64,000 nucleotides of DNA from contig NZ_CANMXL010000002.1 in assembly GCF_947501905.1 (NCBI RefSeq), positions 558,001 to 622,000 of the forward strand, read 5' to 3'. Shown here piece after piece: positions 35,801 to 46,609 of this stretch. The translations under genes and the position numbers were made by a program. Source of the DNA: an uncultured Winogradskyella sp. (GTDB lineage Bacteria > Bacteroidota > Bacteroidia > Flavobacteriales > Flavobacteriaceae). The notes beneath the pieces were generated by a model. It searched no databases. It was given only the letters and a program-made list of their open reading frames with translations, and was not told the DNA's origin. Each line of letters opens with the position of its first letter. Positions within the stretch are counted from its first letter, which is position 1.

Positions 35801-36469
35801 ATCATGGTAAGCTGTATACTCAGATGTACATGCAATTGCTATTTCATATCTTCTTAAAACTCCATCTTGGACGTTTCGTTCAATTTGACTTGTATCAAAA
35901 CTCTCTTCAACCTCATTCTGAACATCATCTGCATAGCATCTCCAATTATCAGAAGAACTTCTTGTATAATCAAATCTGTTATACACTACATAATTTGATG
36001 TGTCTCCCTTGGCATAAGGATCAATGTAAACTGTTTTTTGTCCTGTAATTACACCCCTAAATCCTTGAGAAGTTATTGTGAAATAAATCTTATTTAATGG
36101 GTTTGAAATACTCTGACCGTAATATGTAGAAATAGCTGGGTATTTAGCAGCTAAATCTGGATGCATCACATCTGTTTTTTGAATTCTGTAATTTTCTATT
36201 GTACCATCAGGATTAGGAAACTGTGATATTATTGTTGATCCTCTCATACTATTTGAGATACGATTAGGAGCATTGCTAATATCATTAACAAGCTTATTTA
36301 AATCCAAGGCAAATACTTTATACGTATTAGGAATAATAACTCTCTCTAAACTTTTAGTTCTGCTAGAAAGTTGGTTTTCTTGACGCTCTTTCCATACGTT
36401 AGATTGCGTTTGGGCAAAGATTGAAAGTGTCAAAAAACTCGATACAATTAATAGTAAAGTTTGTTTCAT
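32846..36469 (-). CDS. Secreted reprolysin-like zinc metallopeptidase with T9SS sorting domain
   Basis: A 1207-residue exported protease. Signal peptide ends SIFA-Q (residue 20). A propeptide-like region spans about 25-200. The catalytic domain holds HEIGHQYGAGH (357-367, three zinc His and catalytic Glu) with Met-turn STIMGYAG (Met391). Then come a PKD/REJ-like Ig domain (about 435-560), further beta-sandwich and fibronectin III-like domains (GDVNLISPTNGARNQSANPL), a proprotein-convertase P domain (about 885-995), and a C-terminal type A sorting domain (FNLYPNPNNGDFNIAF ... KKIVIKR) used by T9SS. It probably degrades proteins outside the cell. The nearby tandem 21-base repeat may regulate it. 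Confidence 0.9.
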   Translation of the reverse strand: MKQTLLLIVSSFLTLSIFAQTQSNVWKERQENQLSSRTKSLERVIIPNTYKVFALDLNKLVNDISNAPNRISNSMRGSTIISQFPNPDGTIENYRIQKTDVMHPDLAAKYPAISTYYGQSISNPLNKIYFTITSQGFRGVITGQKTVYIDPYAKGDTSNYVVYNRFDYTRSSSDNWRCYADDVQNEVEESFDTSQIERNVQDGVLRRYEIAIACTSEYTAYHDDGNPGNGDARADALAAMVITVARVNSVYERDFAVTFQLVPDNDRLIYANGVNIDSPTPDTEPYDNYSGSQMIGVNTSNISGIIGSGAYDIGHVFSTGGGGIAGTSPCASTTKGRGVTGIVTPEFDPFDIDYVSHEIGHQYGAGHTYYNACFGSKVSDDYEPGSASTIMGYAGICAPNVQDNSDGYFHARSIVQMSSSILVDACETEISISNIEPTANAGANYTIPFSTPFILDGSGSSDPNGADVLTYNWEQYDNDGSYAQPPLPSNAGGPVFRTNFPVTDPTRTFPNLESVINNTTPTWEVLPSVGRQLDFRLTVRDNAVAGGQTDHDNTVITVSGSAGPFLVSSPNTGSEIWYTGATETITWNVNNTATLSPNVNILLSTDGGYTYPVTLASNVTNDGSQNITVPNNIGTTNRIKIEAASNIFFDLSNADFEIKAGTFEFTSANPTVSICQPTDGVFNLDYTPAPGFTENVDLTVIGAPAGTTATLSTTTINSVGSFTLTISNTGAIVAGNYPITIQGEGQTTSATETFDVLLNVFDNTIGDVNLISPTNGARNQSANPLLNWGALSSASQYDIEVSVTPDFAVLAESATVANATEYQTTSLSAGTIYYWRVRPENTCIAGSFGEIFVFQTANDVCITYDNEYYEDNDDEWETFSNNAVSARVDVPDDIIVNDVTFYMNATHSDVGDIKMQFSSPAGLFAEVYNRDCSSGSNFDVTFTDAGSSLSCSGTPRVSGNVLPSQAFTRFDGSNGQGTWVLLATDRESDSQGGTFNAFSVTICGELQIVNDVTIVNKIDMGLNQGMSTTVSLTELQVAQPGAVDGDLTYTITQLPSNGILYNNAVAVGIGDTFTQTAIANNQLSYTHDGSSTAADSFKFSVEGNDSAILGGQEFSFNVVLGIDELDTANFNLYPNPNNGDFNIAFGRTFNDINVQLFDIRGREILNKDYQPNSNSIAVETNNISDGLYIVRIKADQFTIDKKIVIKR

Positions 36470-36555
36470 AGTAGGCTAATTATATGACTCTAAAGAAATT
36501 AGGGCTTCTTTAATTGATGGTAAAACTAAGATTATTTACAAGAAAATCAAGCGAA

Positions 36556-36597
36556 AAATTCATTTTTTTAACGATTAAATACATTTTTTTATCGTTT
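36556..36597 (-). repeat. Tandem 21-base repeat upstream of the metallopeptidase gene
   Basis: Two adjacent 21-base units (36556-36576 and 36577-36597) agree at 18 of 21 positions; the shared core is CATTTTTTTA on the plus strand. They lie about 90-130 bases upstream of the start, two helical turns apart, and could bind a regulator or act as an AT-rich promoter element. Confidence 0.45.
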
Positions 36598-36659
36598 AAG
36601 TGTTATTTTTTGAATTAAAAAAAGGAATTTACTTACAAAAATAGCATAGGGATAATAAA

Positions 36660-36687
36660 AAAAGCAGCATTATATAATGCTGCTTTT
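36660..36687 (-). terminator. Terminator of eno
   Basis: A perfect palindrome of 28 bases (AAAAGCAGCATTA then TATAATGCTGCTTTT), flanked by A/T runs, 24 bases past the eno stop. Confidence 0.8.
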
Positions 36688-36710
36688 AAATAGAATATTT
36701 TTTATTCTTG

Positions 36711-38048
<1,338 letters not shown>

Positions 38049-38108
38049 CTATAACTATCGCCGTGGTTTATTATTACGATTAATAATTACGAAAATGTTT
38101 TCGCAACT

Positions 38109-38148
38109 AAAAAATGGCAACAGAATATTGATTTTGTTGCCATTTTTT
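38109..38148 (-). terminator. Terminator of carA
   Basis: A 14-base arm AAAAAATGGCAACA pairs with TGTTGCCATTTTTT across a 12-base loop; T run on the minus strand, immediately after the carA stop. Confidence 0.8.
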
Positions 38149-38153
38149 CATGA

Positions 38154-39254
38154 TTATTTTTTCAAGTTTTCGATAAACTCATCGAAAAGATATGTTGAGT
38201 CGTTTGGACCAGGACTTGCTTCTGGATGGTATTGCACCGAAAAACAATTTTTATCCTTAACACGAATTCCCGCAACAGTATCATCGTTAAGATGTACGTG
38301 CGTAATTTCTATATTAGCATTGGCTTCCGTTTCTTCTCTACTAATTGCAAAACCATGATTTTGAGAGGTGATTTCACCTTTACCAGTTAATAGGTTTTTT
38401 ACTGGATGATTAATGCCTCTATGACCATTATGCATTTTGTAGGTTGAAATACCGTTTGCCAAAGCAATCACTTGGTGTCCTAAACAAATACCAAATAAAG
38501 GTTTATTCTTAGCGATGATTTCTTTTGCCACTTGCTGAGCTTCCACCAAAGGTTCTGGATCACCAGGTCCGTTTGATAAGAAATAGCCATCAGGGTTAAA
38601 TGCTTCTAATTCTTCGAACTTTGCGTTATAAGGAAACACTTTGATGTAAGCATCGCGTTGTGCTAAGTTTCGTAGAATGTTCTTTTTAATACCTATATCT
38701 AAAGCAGCAATCTTATAGGTTGCATTTTCATCACCATAGAAATAAGGTTCTTTTGTAGATACTTTTGAAGCTAGCTCTAAACCATGCATACTTGGTTGCT
38801 CTGTCAATTGCTTTTTTAAGCTTTCAACATTATCTACTTCTGTAGTAATAACAGCATTCATAGCACCATTATCTCTAATATAACTTACCAAAGCTCTGGT
38901 ATCTACATCAGAAATGGCTAAGGTATTATTGTTTTCAAAGAATTCTTCTAAAGATCTATCTGCTCCTGGACGAGAATACTCAAAACTGAAATTTTTACAA
39001 ATCAATCCTGCAATTTTTACTGAGTCTGATTCTACCTCAGAATCTTTAGTTCCGTAATTACCAATATGTGCATTGGTTGTTACCATTAATTGTCCAAAAT
39101 AAGAGGGGTCAGTGAAAATTTCTTGGTAACCCGTAGTACCAGTGTTAAAACAAACTTCACCAAATGCAGTTCCTTCTTTACCTATTGACTTTCCGTGAAA
39201 GATAGTACCGTCTGCAAGTAGAATAAGTGCTTTTTTTCTTTGTTTGTACTTCAT
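38154..39254 (-). CDS. carA: Carbamoyl-phosphate synthase small (glutaminase) subunit
   Basis: Hydrolyses glutamine and passes ammonia to CarB for carbamoyl phosphate, used for arginine and pyrimidines. 366 residues: N-terminal domain (LADGTIFHGKSIGKEG, FNTGTTGYQEIFTDPSY) and a class I glutamine amidotransferase with LSNGPGDPEP, nucleophile Cys in FGICLGHQVIALA, and His/Glu in QYHPEASPGP. carB is not in this window. It follows rplQ by about 217 bases and has its own terminator. Confidence 0.96.
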   Translation of the reverse strand: MKYKQRKKALILLADGTIFHGKSIGKEGTAFGEVCFNTGTTGYQEIFTDPSYFGQLMVTTNAHIGNYGTKDSEVESDSVKIAGLICKNFSFEYSRPGADRSLEEFFENNNTLAISDVDTRALVSYIRDNGAMNAVITTEVDNVESLKKQLTEQPSMHGLELASKVSTKEPYFYGDENATYKIAALDIGIKKNILRNLAQRDAYIKVFPYNAKFEELEAFNPDGYFLSNGPGDPEPLVEAQQVAKEIIAKNKPLFGICLGHQVIALANGISTYKMHNGHRGINHPVKNLLTGKGEITSQNHGFAISREETEANANIEITHVHLNDDTVAGIRVKDKNCFSVQYHPEASPGPNDSTYLFDEFIENLKK

Positions 39255-39289
39255 GCGTTGTGTTGTGTTAGTCTCTTTTTTAGTTTTAC

Positions 39290-39310
39290 ACTTCGACTGA
39301 GCTCAGTGCA
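39290..39310. repeat. Short palindromic element near carA, possible dispersed repeat
   Basis: CACTTCGACTGAGCTCAGTG contains the perfect palindrome CTGAGCTCAG. Closely similar CTTCGACTG-CTCAG sequences are ones I recall from many Bacteroidota intergenic regions. Only one copy is seen in this window. Confidence 0.35.
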
Positions 39311-39328
39311 TTGCAAAATTCCAAAAAA

Positions 39329-39357
39329 AAAGGATAAACTGAAACAGTTTATCCTTT
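39329..39357 (-). terminator. Terminator of the ribosomal protein cluster
   Basis: A perfect 13-bp stem AAAGGATAAACTG / CAGTTTATCCTTT with loop AAA, followed on the minus strand by eight T. It is 115 bases past rplQ and ends the long cluster. Confidence 0.85.
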
Positions 39358-39471
39358 ATAGTTATCAATGCTTATTAACACTCGATAATCGAGGTTTGTA
39401 AAATGAAGAAAGCCGTTTAGAAGTAATATCAATATTGAATTTACAATCTGTTTGCTTTCTTGCTTTCATTT

Positions 39472-39945
39472 TTATTCTTCTTCGTTAGTAGCTTTAGTTT
39501 CTACTGGCGGAGTCGCAACAGCTTTACTACCACCTCTTCTACTTCTACGAGTTGTTTTCTTAGCAGTTTTACCTGCATTGTAAAGCTCGTTGTAATCTAC
39601 TAACTCAATCATTGCCATATCAGCGTTATCACCAAGTCTATTTCCTAGTTTGATGATTCTTGTATAACCACCTGGACGATCACCAACCTTAGCAGCAACG
39701 TCTCTAAATAATTCTGTTACAGCTTCTTTTTGTCTTAGTTTAGAGAATACAATACGTCTGTTGTGTGTTGTATCTTCTTTTGATTTAGTAATCATTGGCT
39801 CAACAAACTGCTTTAAAGCTTTTGCTTTTGCAACAGTTGTATTAATACGCTTGTGCTCTATTAAAGAACAAGCCATATTAGCTAACATTGCTTTTCTGTG
39901 TGCTGTTTTACGACCTAAATGATTGAATTTTTTTCCGTGTCTCAT
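39472..39945 (-). CDS. rplQ: Ribosomal protein bL17
   Basis: 157 residues. The conserved core ([20 protein letters not shown], then [21 protein letters not shown]) is followed by a ~35-residue basic-then-acidic tail ([13 protein letters not shown] ... ATNEEE), longer than the E. coli protein and common in Bacteroidota. It binds near the polypeptide exit tunnel of the 50S subunit. Last gene of the cluster, 70 bases after rpoA. Confidence 0.97.
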   Translation of the reverse strand: MRHGKKFNHLGRKTAHRKAMLANMACSLIEHKRINTTVAKAKALKQFVEPMITKSKEDTTHNRRIVFSKLRQKEAVTELFRDVAAKVGDRPGGYTRIIKLGNRLGDNADMAMIELVDYNELYNAGKTAKKTTRRSRRGGSKAVATPPVETKATNEEE

Positions 39946-40015
39946 GACTCTTGTTTTATCATCTTGCTACCAAACTCTTTTATGAGGAGCAAAATATGAT
40001 TAGTTTAATTTATAA

Positions 40016-41008
40016 TTAGTCTTTGTCTAATTTGTATTTACTTAAATCCATTCCGAAGTTAAGACCTTTAACGTTTACAAGCTCTTCAAGCTCAGTTAAA
40101 GACTTCTTACCAAAGTTTCTGAATTTCATTAAATCGTTTTTATTGAAAGATACTAAGTCTCCTAAAGTATCTACTTCTGCAGCTTTTAAACAGTTAAGTG
40201 CACGTACAGAAAGATCCATATCAACTAATTTAGTTTTCAATAGTTGTCTCATGTGAAGTGACTCTTCATCATAAGTCTCAGTCTGTGCAATTTCATCAGC
40301 TTCTAATGTAATACGCTCATCAGAGAATAACATGAAGTGGTGAATTAATATTTTTGCTGCTTCAGTTAATGCATCTTTTGGATGAATTGAACCGTCAGTT
40401 TGAATTTCGAAAACTAATTTTTCGTAATCCGTTTTTTGCTCAACACGGAAGTTTTCGATTCCGTATTTTACATTTTTTATTGGTGTATAAATTGAATCTG
40501 TAAAGATTGTACCTATTGGTGCAGATGCTTTTTTATTTTCTTCTGCTGGCACATAACCTCTACCTTTTTCAATTGTAATTTCCATGTTAATGTTAACCTT
40601 TGGATCTAAGTTACAGATTACTAAATCTGTATTTAATACTTGGAAACCAGAGATAAACTTTTGAAAATCTCCTGCAGTAATTTGCTCTTGACCAGAAATA
40701 GAAATTGTAACAGTTTCGTTATCAACTTCATCAATTTGACGCTTAAAGTTAACTTGCTTTAAGTTCAAAATCATTTCAGTAACATCTTCAACGACACCAG
40801 AAATTGTAGAAAACTCGTGATCTACACCTTCTATTCTAACCGATGTTATTGCAAACCCTTCTAAAGACGATAATAACACACGTCTTAAAGCATTACCTAC
40901 CGTTAATCCGTAACCTGGCTCTAATGGTCTAAACTCGAATTTACCTTCGAATTCATTAGAATCAATCATGATTACTTTATCGGGCTTCTGAAAATTTAAT
41001 ATTGCCAT
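40016..41008 (-). CDS. rpoA: RNA polymerase alpha subunit
   Basis: 330 residues: N-terminal assembly domain ([20 protein letters not shown], then [15 protein letters not shown]), a linker at about 230-250, and the alpha C-terminal domain ([38 protein letters not shown]) that contacts regulators and UP elements. The dimer seeds assembly of beta and beta'. 100 bases after rpsD, in the usual alpha-operon order rpsM-rpsK-rpsD-rpoA-rplQ. Confidence 0.98.
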   Translation of the reverse strand: MAILNFQKPDKVIMIDSNEFEGKFEFRPLEPGYGLTVGNALRRVLLSSLEGFAITSVRIEGVDHEFSTISGVVEDVTEMILNLKQVNFKRQIDEVDNETVTISISGQEQITAGDFQKFISGFQVLNTDLVICNLDPKVNINMEITIEKGRGYVPAEENKKASAPIGTIFTDSIYTPIKNVKYGIENFRVEQKTDYEKLVFEIQTDGSIHPKDALTEAAKILIHHFMLFSDERITLEADEIAQTETYDEESLHMRQLLKTKLVDMDLSVRALNCLKAAEVDTLGDLVSFNKNDLMKFRNFGKKSLTELEELVNVKGLNFGMDLSKYKLDKD

Positions 41009-41108
41009 ATTTTCTTCGTTTTAATTGTTATCTAGTTGCGCGGTTTATAAGTTTGAAGAAGACCCAATAAACCCTTTGGCTAAATACCAATATGATTAAT
41101 TAATTTTA

Positions 41109-41714
41109 TTATTTAGAGTAAAGTTCAACGATAAATTGTTCGTTGATTTGCTCAGGAATTTGAATACGTGCAGGTACAGAAACGTAGTTTCCTTCCATTG
41201 TATCGTTGTTCCATGTAATCCATTCGTACACACTGCTAGAATTAGCTAATGAGTTTTGAATAGCTTCTAAAGATCTAGATTTTTGTCTTACACCTACAAC
41301 ATCTCCAGCTTTTAATTGGTAAGAAGGAATGTTTACCTTTTCACCGTTTACTGTAATATGTCTGTGAGAAACTAATTGACGTGCACCGCTACGTGTTGGA
41401 GCGATACCCATTCTGAATACAACGTTATCTAAACGAGATTCACATAATTGTAACAATACTTCACCAGTAATTCCTTGTGCAGCAGTTGCTCTTTTAAACA
41501 TGTTTCTGAATTGCTTTTCTAAGATACCATAAGTATACTTCGCTTTTTGCTTTTCCATTAACTGGATTGCATATTCAGATTTTTTTCCACGACGTCGGTT
41601 GTTTCCGTGCTGTCCTGGAGGATAGTTACGTTTTTCGAAGGCTTTATCATCTCCGAAGATAGCTTGACCAAATTTTCGAGCTATTTTAGTTTTAGGACCA
41701 GTATATCTTGCCAT
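41109..41714 (-). CDS. rpsD: Ribosomal protein uS4
   Basis: 201 residues: [20 protein letters not shown] at the N-terminus and an S4 RNA-binding domain ([33 protein letters not shown]). Primary 16S rRNA binder; in E. coli it is the repressor of the alpha operon. Here it is preceded by a 191-base gap with an inverted repeat and a -7 element, so it may have its own control. Confidence 0.97.
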   Translation of the reverse strand: MARYTGPKTKIARKFGQAIFGDDKAFEKRNYPPGQHGNNRRRGKKSEYAIQLMEKQKAKYTYGILEKQFRNMFKRATAAQGITGEVLLQLCESRLDNVVFRMGIAPTRSGARQLVSHRHITVNGEKVNIPSYQLKAGDVVGVRQKSRSLEAIQNSLANSSSVYEWITWNNDTMEGNYVSVPARIQIPEQINEQFIVELYSK

Positions 41715-41813
41715 TTTACATTTGTTTTGAGAGTGATTTTAGAATTAAGGTCTTATACTTATCCTTCTAAACCGTTTGCCTCTCGTTGATACTTGTTATT
41801 ATTTTTCAGTTTG

Positions 41814-41867
41814 CAAATTTACACAAAATAAACTAATCCCAACATAGTAATTGAAATTAGTTTATTT
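41814..41867 (-). promoter_or_regulatory. Inverted repeat and -7 element between rpsK and rpsD
   Basis: On the minus strand, arms AAATAAACTAAT / ATTAGTTTATTT (plus-strand positions 41826-41837 and 41856-41867, 12 bp, 18-base loop) are followed closely by TAAATTTG (41821-41814). The hairpin followed by T-rich sequence could attenuate read-through from rpsK, and the -7 element could restart transcription for rpsD-rpoA-rplQ. Inference from sequence only. Confidence 0.45.
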
Positions 41868-41905
41868 AATGATTTTCAACACCTTAATGATGTTGTAGTA
41901 TATAA

Positions 41906-42289
41906 TTATACTCTACGTCTTTTTGGTGGACGACATCCGTTATGCGGCATTGGTGTAACATCAATAATTTCTGTTACTTCGATACCAGCATTATGTATAG
42001 ATCTGATAGCAGATTCTCTACCATTACCAGGACCTTTTACATATACTTTTACTTTCTTTAAACCAGCTTCTTTAGCAACTCCAGCAGCATCTTCTGCAGC
42101 TAATTGAGCAGCGTAAGGTGTGTTCTTTTTAGAACCTCTAAAACCCATTTTACCAGCTGATGACCAAGAAATTACGTCACCTTTTTTATTTGTTAAAGAA
42201 ACAATGATGTTGTTAAAAGATGCTGTTATGTGAGCTTCTCCTACTGCATCAACTATTACTTTACGTTTTTTTGTACTTGACTTTGCCAT
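41906..42289 (-). CDS. rpsK: Ribosomal protein uS11
   Basis: 127 residues with the family blocks [38 protein letters not shown] and the C-terminal [18 protein letters not shown]. It forms part of the 30S platform and the mRNA exit channel. Gaps of 102 bases to rpsM and 191 bases to rpsD set it apart from the tightly packed spc genes. Confidence 0.97.
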   Translation of the reverse strand: MAKSSTKKRKVIVDAVGEAHITASFNNIIVSLTNKKGDVISWSSAGKMGFRGSKKNTPYAAQLAAEDAAGVAKEAGLKKVKVYVKGPGNGRESAIRSIHNAGIEVTEIIDVTPMPHNGCRPPKRRRV

Positions 42290-42391
42290 ATTTTTTAGTT
42301 TCTAGTGTTAGCTTTTAGTTTTGAGAATCCTAAACTTTTACATTTCAGACAGATTCATCTAACCTAATTACTAATGACTAATGTCTTTTTA

Positions 42392-42766
42392 TTATTTAGT
42401 TACTTTCTTTTTGTTAGCAACCGTTTTTCTTCTACCTTTTCTTGTACGAGAGTTATTCTTAGTACGTTGTCCTCTTAATGGAAGACCAGCTCTGTGACGG
42501 ATACCTCTGTAACATCCAATATCCATTAAACGCTTAATGTTTAATTGAGTTTCAGAACGTAATTCACCTTCAATTTTGAAAGTTCCTACAGCTTCACGGA
42601 TTGCTCCGATTTGGTCATCTGTCCAATCTTGTACTTTTGTGCTTTCATCAACTTTAGCAGTTTCTAAAATTTCTTTTGCACGACTTCTACCTATTCCATA
42701 GATATAAGTTAAAGAGATAACTCCTCTTTTTTGTTTTGGTATGTCTACACCTGCAATTCTTGCCAT
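42392..42766 (-). CDS. rpsM: Ribosomal protein uS13
   Basis: 124 residues: [20 protein letters not shown], an H2TH region, [20 protein letters not shown], and a basic tail that contacts the P-site tRNA ([17 protein letters not shown]). It sits in the 30S head at the bridge to the 50S subunit. Two bases separate it from rpmJ. Confidence 0.97.
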   Translation of the reverse strand: MARIAGVDIPKQKRGVISLTYIYGIGRSRAKEILETAKVDESTKVQDWTDDQIGAIREAVGTFKIEGELRSETQLNIKRLMDIGCYRGIRHRAGLPLRGQRTKNNSRTRKGRRKTVANKKKVTK

Positions 42767-42768
42767 AA

Positions 42769-42885
42769 CTACCCTTGTCTTTGTTTGAATCTAGGATTCT
42801 TTTTGTTAATTACGTAAAGTCTTCCTTTTCTACGTACCAATTTACAATCGGCACTTCTTTTTTTAACTGATGCTCTTACTTTCAT
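42769..42885 (-). CDS. rpmJ: Ribosomal protein bL36 (zinc-free form)
   Basis: A 38-residue gene found by reading the gap between infA and rpsM. It starts [20 protein letters not shown] and ends NPRFKQRQG. The normal CxxC...C...H zinc ligands are reduced to one Cys, so this is the C-minus, zinc-independent form. It lies 25 bases after infA and 2 bases before rpsM. Confidence 0.95.
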   Translation of the reverse strand: MKVRASVKKRSADCKLVRRKGRLYVINKKNPRFKQRQG

Positions 42886-42910
42886 CTGTTTTGATTTTTA
42901 AATACTAATA

Positions 42911-43126
42911 TTAGTATCTATAAGTTATACGAGCCTTAGTTAAATCATAAGGACTCATTTCTAATTTTACTTTATCACCTGGTAATAACTTAATATAATG
43001 CATACGCATTTTACCAGAAATGTGCGCAGTCACAATATGACCGTTTTCTAATTCTACACGGAACATAGCATTTGATAATGCTTCTATAATTGTACCGTCT
43101 TGCTCTATTGCTGCTTGTTTTGCCAT
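42911..43126 (-). CDS. infA: Translation initiation factor IF-1
   Basis: 71 residues, an OB-fold S1-like protein: [40 protein letters not shown], then [20 protein letters not shown] and KARITYRY. It occupies the 30S A site during initiation. Located between secY (10 bases) and rpmJ, as usual in Bacteroidota, where map and adk are absent from this spot. Confidence 0.97.
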   Translation of the reverse strand: MAKQAAIEQDGTIIEALSNAMFRVELENGHIVTAHISGKMRMHYIKLLPGDKVKLEMSPYDLTKARITYRY

Positions 43127-43136
43127 TGTATAAATA

Positions 43137-44483
43137 TTATGCTACTGCTTTTCTATTTTTACCTGATTTCATCAAACCGTCATAGTGCTTGTTCAACAAA
43201 TAAGAATTTATTTGCTGCATCGTGTCTATTGCAACTCCAACCATAATTAATAGTGATGTTCCACCGAAGAATAAGGCCCAACTACCTTGGATACCCATTA
43301 GCTTTACAACAAATGCTGGGAACACAGCTATAAGTGCTAAGAAAATAGATCCTGGTAAAGTAATCTGAGACATAATTTTGTCTAAATATTCTGAAGTTTC
43401 ACTACCTGGACGAATGCCTGGTATAAAACCACCACTACGTTTTAAATCGTCTGCCATTTTGTTCGTAGGAACAGTAATAGCTGTATAGAAATATGTAAAT
43501 ACGATGATTAAAAACGCAAACAATACATTATACCAAAACCCGAATGGGTCTGAAAAATTAGCTTGCATCCACTGACCTGCGTCAGTTTCTTTTAACCATG
43601 ATGAACCACCTATTAAACTTGGAACAAACATGATCGCTTGAGCAAATATAATTGGCATTACACCAGAAGCATTAAGTTTTAGTGGTAAGAACTGACGAGA
43701 TCCAAATACGTTTTTCTCAAAACCACCAGAAGCAGTTCTACGAGCGTATTGTACTTGTATTTTACGTACAGCCATTACTAATAATACAGATGCTAATATG
43801 ATTAAGAACCATATTACAATCTCTATAAGAATAAGCATTAATCCTCCATTACCTTCTAATCTAGATACTGCATTTTGGAAAAATGCTAAAGGTAATGTTG
43901 CAATAATACCAACCATGATTAATAATGATATACCATTACCAATACCTTTGTCTGTAATCTTTTCTCCCAACCACATTGCAAAGATACAGCCAGTAACTAA
44001 TATTACTATTGAAGAGAAATAAAAGATGCCTCCTGTACCCAATAAAAATGCTGATGTTGGAACACCTAATGATGGTAAACTTACTAAGTATCCTGGTGCT
44101 TGTACCAAACAAATAGCAATAGTTAACCAACGTGTGATTTGGTTGATTTTCTTACGACCACTCTCTCCTTCTTTTTGTAGTTTTTGTAAATAAGGAATAG
44201 CAATTCCCATTAACTGAACCACAATCGAAGCCGAAATGTATGGCATAATACCTAATGCAAATACAGAAGCTTTAGAAAAAGCTCCTCCAGTAAACATGTT
44301 TAATATGGCACCAATACCACCATCAAAATTTCCTGAGAAATCAGATAATTGAGTAGCATCTATACCTGGTAGTGTTACTTGAGCACCAAAACGATATACT
44401 AATAATAACCCAAAGGTTAAGATTATTCTATCCTTAAGCTCTGTAATCTTCCAGACGTTTTTTAATGTTTCTATTATTTTCAT
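43137..44483 (-). CDS. secY: Protein translocase channel subunit SecY
   Basis: 448 residues with ten transmembrane segments and the SecY signatures [32 protein letters not shown], and the cytosolic loops with YARR and [18 protein letters not shown]. Forms the pore of SecYEG for exported and membrane proteins. Between rplO and infA in the standard spc order. Confidence 0.97.
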   Translation of the reverse strand: MKIIETLKNVWKITELKDRIILTFGLLLVYRFGAQVTLPGIDATQLSDFSGNFDGGIGAILNMFTGGAFSKASVFALGIMPYISASIVVQLMGIAIPYLQKLQKEGESGRKKINQITRWLTIAICLVQAPGYLVSLPSLGVPTSAFLLGTGGIFYFSSIVILVTGCIFAMWLGEKITDKGIGNGISLLIMVGIIATLPLAFFQNAVSRLEGNGGLMLILIEIVIWFLIILASVLLVMAVRKIQVQYARRTASGGFEKNVFGSRQFLPLKLNASGVMPIIFAQAIMFVPSLIGGSSWLKETDAGQWMQANFSDPFGFWYNVLFAFLIIVFTYFYTAITVPTNKMADDLKRSGGFIPGIRPGSETSEYLDKIMSQITLPGSIFLALIAVFPAFVVKLMGIQGSWALFFGGTSLLIMVGVAIDTMQQINSYLLNKHYDGLMKSGKNRKAVA

Positions 44484-44494
44484 TCTATATTATC

Positions 44495-44947
44495 TTATAA
44501 AGTTACAGCTTCACCACCAGCAGCTTCTATAGCAGCTTTTGCCGACGCAGTAAATTTATGAGCTTTAACTGTTAATTTTGCTTTTAATTCTCCTCTTCCT
44601 AAAATTTTAACTAGCTCATTTTTTCCAGCTAATCTTAATTCTACTAGAGTATCAAAATCTACAGTGTCTTTAATCTTCTTAGCTTCTACTAACTCTTGTA
44701 ATGTATCTAAGTTTACACCTTGATACTCTACTCTGTTGATATTAGTAAAACCAAACTTAGGCACACGACGTTGTAATGGCATTTGACCACCTTCGAACCC
44801 TAATTTCTTAGAATAACCAGAACGTGACTTAGCACCTTTGTGACCTCTTGTTGCAGTTCCTCCTTTTCCAGAACCTTGACCACGACCAACGCGTTTTCCT
44901 TGTTTTTTTACTGAACCTTCTGCAGGTTTTAAATTACTTAAATCCAT
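44495..44947 (-). CDS. rplO: Ribosomal protein uL15
   Basis: 150 residues: MDLSNLKPAEGSVKKQGKRV, the glycine/basic stretch RGQGSGKGGTATRGHKGAKS, and FEGGQMPLQRRVPKFGF. The extended N-terminus threads into 23S rRNA late in 50S assembly. 16 bases after rpmD and 11 before secY. Confidence 0.97.
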   Translation of the reverse strand: MDLSNLKPAEGSVKKQGKRVGRGQGSGKGGTATRGHKGAKSRSGYSKKLGFEGGQMPLQRRVPKFGFTNINRVEYQGVNLDTLQELVEAKKIKDTVDFDTLVELRLAGKNELVKILGRGELKAKLTVKAHKFTASAKAAIEAAGGEAVTL

Positions 44948-44963
44948 TGTTAAGTTATATTTT

Positions 44964-45143
44964 TTAAGCTTCCTCTACAGAAACTAAGTGTTCTACTTTC
45001 TTAACCATACCAAGGATGTTTGGTGTGGCATCGTGCTCTACAACTTGACCGATTTTCTTTAAGCCTAAAGCTTCTAATGTAAGCTTTTGTCTTTTTGTAC
45101 GGTTAATTGCACTCTTAACTTTCTTTACTTTAATCTTTGCCAT
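44964..45143 (-). CDS. rpmD: Ribosomal protein uL30
   Basis: A 59-residue gene read directly from the gap between rpsE and rplO: MAKIKVKKVKSAINRTKRQK, then LTLEALGLKKIGQVVEHDAT and PNILGMVKKVEHLVSVEEA, with a TAA stop at 44964. Length and motif match uL30, a small 50S protein. 13 bases after rpsE. Confidence 0.95.
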   Translation of the reverse strand: MAKIKVKKVKSAINRTKRQKLTLEALGLKKIGQVVEHDATPNILGMVKKVEHLVSVEEA

Positions 45144-45156
45144 CTTGTCCTAATGA

Positions 45157-45681
45157 TTATCCGTTAAATACTTTTTCAAGTGAAATACCTCTTTCTTTAG
45201 CAATAGAACCTGCATCTCTTAATTGTAATAATGCGTCAAAAGTTGCTTTTACTACGTTATGAGGGTTAGATGATCCTTGAGACTTAGATAATACATCATG
45301 TACACCTACGGCTTCAAGAACTGTTCTTACAGCACCACCAGCAATAACACCAGTACCAGGAGCAGCAGGAATAATATTTACTCTAGCTCCGCCATATTTA
45401 CCTTTTTGTTCGTGAGGTAAAGTTCCTTTAATGATAGGTATTCTTACCAAGTTCTTCTTAGCATCTTCAACTGCCTTTGCAATTGCTGTAGCTACATCTT
45501 TAGATTTTCCTAAACCTTGTCCTACTACACCTGCTTCATCACCAACTACTACTATAGCAGAAAAACCAAATGCTCTACCACCTTTAGTTACTTTAGTAAC
45601 ACGTTGTACGCCTACCAAACGGTCTTTTAAATCTAAACCTCCTGGTTTTACAAGCTCTGCGTTTTTATATTTTTGATACAT
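45157..45681 (-). CDS. rpsE: Ribosomal protein uS5
   Basis: 174 residues: double-stranded-RNA-binding-like domain ([20 protein letters not shown], then [20 protein letters not shown]) and the C-terminal domain ([24 protein letters not shown] block). Helps mRNA unwinding and decoding fidelity at the 30S entry. 6 bases after rplR. Confidence 0.97.
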   Translation of the reverse strand: MYQKYKNAELVKPGGLDLKDRLVGVQRVTKVTKGGRAFGFSAIVVVGDEAGVVGQGLGKSKDVATAIAKAVEDAKKNLVRIPIIKGTLPHEQKGKYGGARVNIIPAAPGTGVIAGGAVRTVLEAVGVHDVLSKSQGSSNPHNVVKATFDALLQLRDAGSIAKERGISLEKVFNG

Positions 45682-45687
45682 AATGTC

Positions 45688-46044
45688 TTAAAATTTAAGT
45701 CCTGCTTCTCTAGCACCTTCTGCTAATGATTTTACTCTACCGTGGTATAAGTATCCACCTCTATCAAAAGAAATAGTCTCAACACCAGCTTTTAATGCTC
45801 TTTCTGCAATTGCCTTACCAACTAAAGCAGCAACTTCGGTTTTATTACCTTTTGCACTACTTACGTCTTTATCTCTTGAAGATGCAGCAGCGATAGTTTT
45901 ACCAGTCACGTCATCTACGATTTGAGCATAAATTTCTTTATTACTTCTAAAAACAGATAATCTTGGTCTAGCTTCAGTACCAGATACAATCTTACGTATT
46001 CTGTTTTTTATCCTTTGTCTTCTTTCGTTCTTTGTTAATGCCAT
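45688..46044 (-). CDS. rplR: Ribosomal protein uL18
   Basis: 118 residues: basic N-terminus ([20 protein letters not shown]), [20 protein letters not shown], and [20 protein letters not shown] at the C-terminus. It binds 5S rRNA with uL5 in the central protuberance. 10 bases after rplF. Confidence 0.97.
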   Translation of the reverse strand: MALTKNERRQRIKNRIRKIVSGTEARPRLSVFRSNKEIYAQIVDDVTGKTIAAASSRDKDVSSAKGNKTEVAALVGKAIAERALKAGVETISFDRGGYLYHGRVKSLAEGAREAGLKF

Positions 46045-46054
46045 AACCTTACTA

Positions 46055-46597
46055 TTAAGCTGATTTACCTGCTTTTCTTCTTAATTCTTCACCAACAAAC
46101 TTAACACCTTTACCTTTATATGGTTCTGGTTTACGGAAACCGCGAATTTTAGCTGCTACTTGACCAACTAATTGCTTGTCGTAAGACGTTAACTTTACTA
46201 TTGGGTTTTTACCTTTTTCAGAAATTGTTTCTACTTTAACTTCTGGAGCAATATCCAATATAATATTGTGTGAAAAACCTAAAGCTAAATCTAATTTTTG
46301 TCCTTGGTTTGATGCTCTATAACCTACACCTACCAACTCTAATTCTTTAGTCCATCCTTTAGACACACCCTCAATCATGTTAGCGATTAAGGCTCTATAC
46401 AAACCATGCTTTGATTTGATTTCTTTCTTTTCTGAAGCGCGCTCTAATGTAATAGTAGCATCTTCTATTTTAATATCAATACCTGAGTACTCTTGAGTTA
46501 ACTCACCTAATTTACCTTTTGCAGTAATTACGTTGTCTTTAACTTCAACTGTTACACCTTCAGGAATTGAGATTGGATTTTTACCTATTCTTGACAT
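46055..46597 (-). CDS. rplF: Ribosomal protein uL6
   Basis: 180 residues with two similar domains: [20 protein letters not shown] and, in the second, the family signature [20 protein letters not shown]. Located near the factor-binding site of the 50S subunit. 12 bases after rpsH. Confidence 0.97.
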   Translation of the reverse strand: MSRIGKNPISIPEGVTVEVKDNVITAKGKLGELTQEYSGIDIKIEDATITLERASEKKEIKSKHGLYRALIANMIEGVSKGWTKELELVGVGYRASNQGQKLDLALGFSHNIILDIAPEVKVETISEKGKNPIVKLTSYDKQLVGQVAAKIRGFRKPEPYKGKGVKFVGEELRRKAGKSA

Positions 46598-46609
46598 ATC
46601 TTCCTGTTT

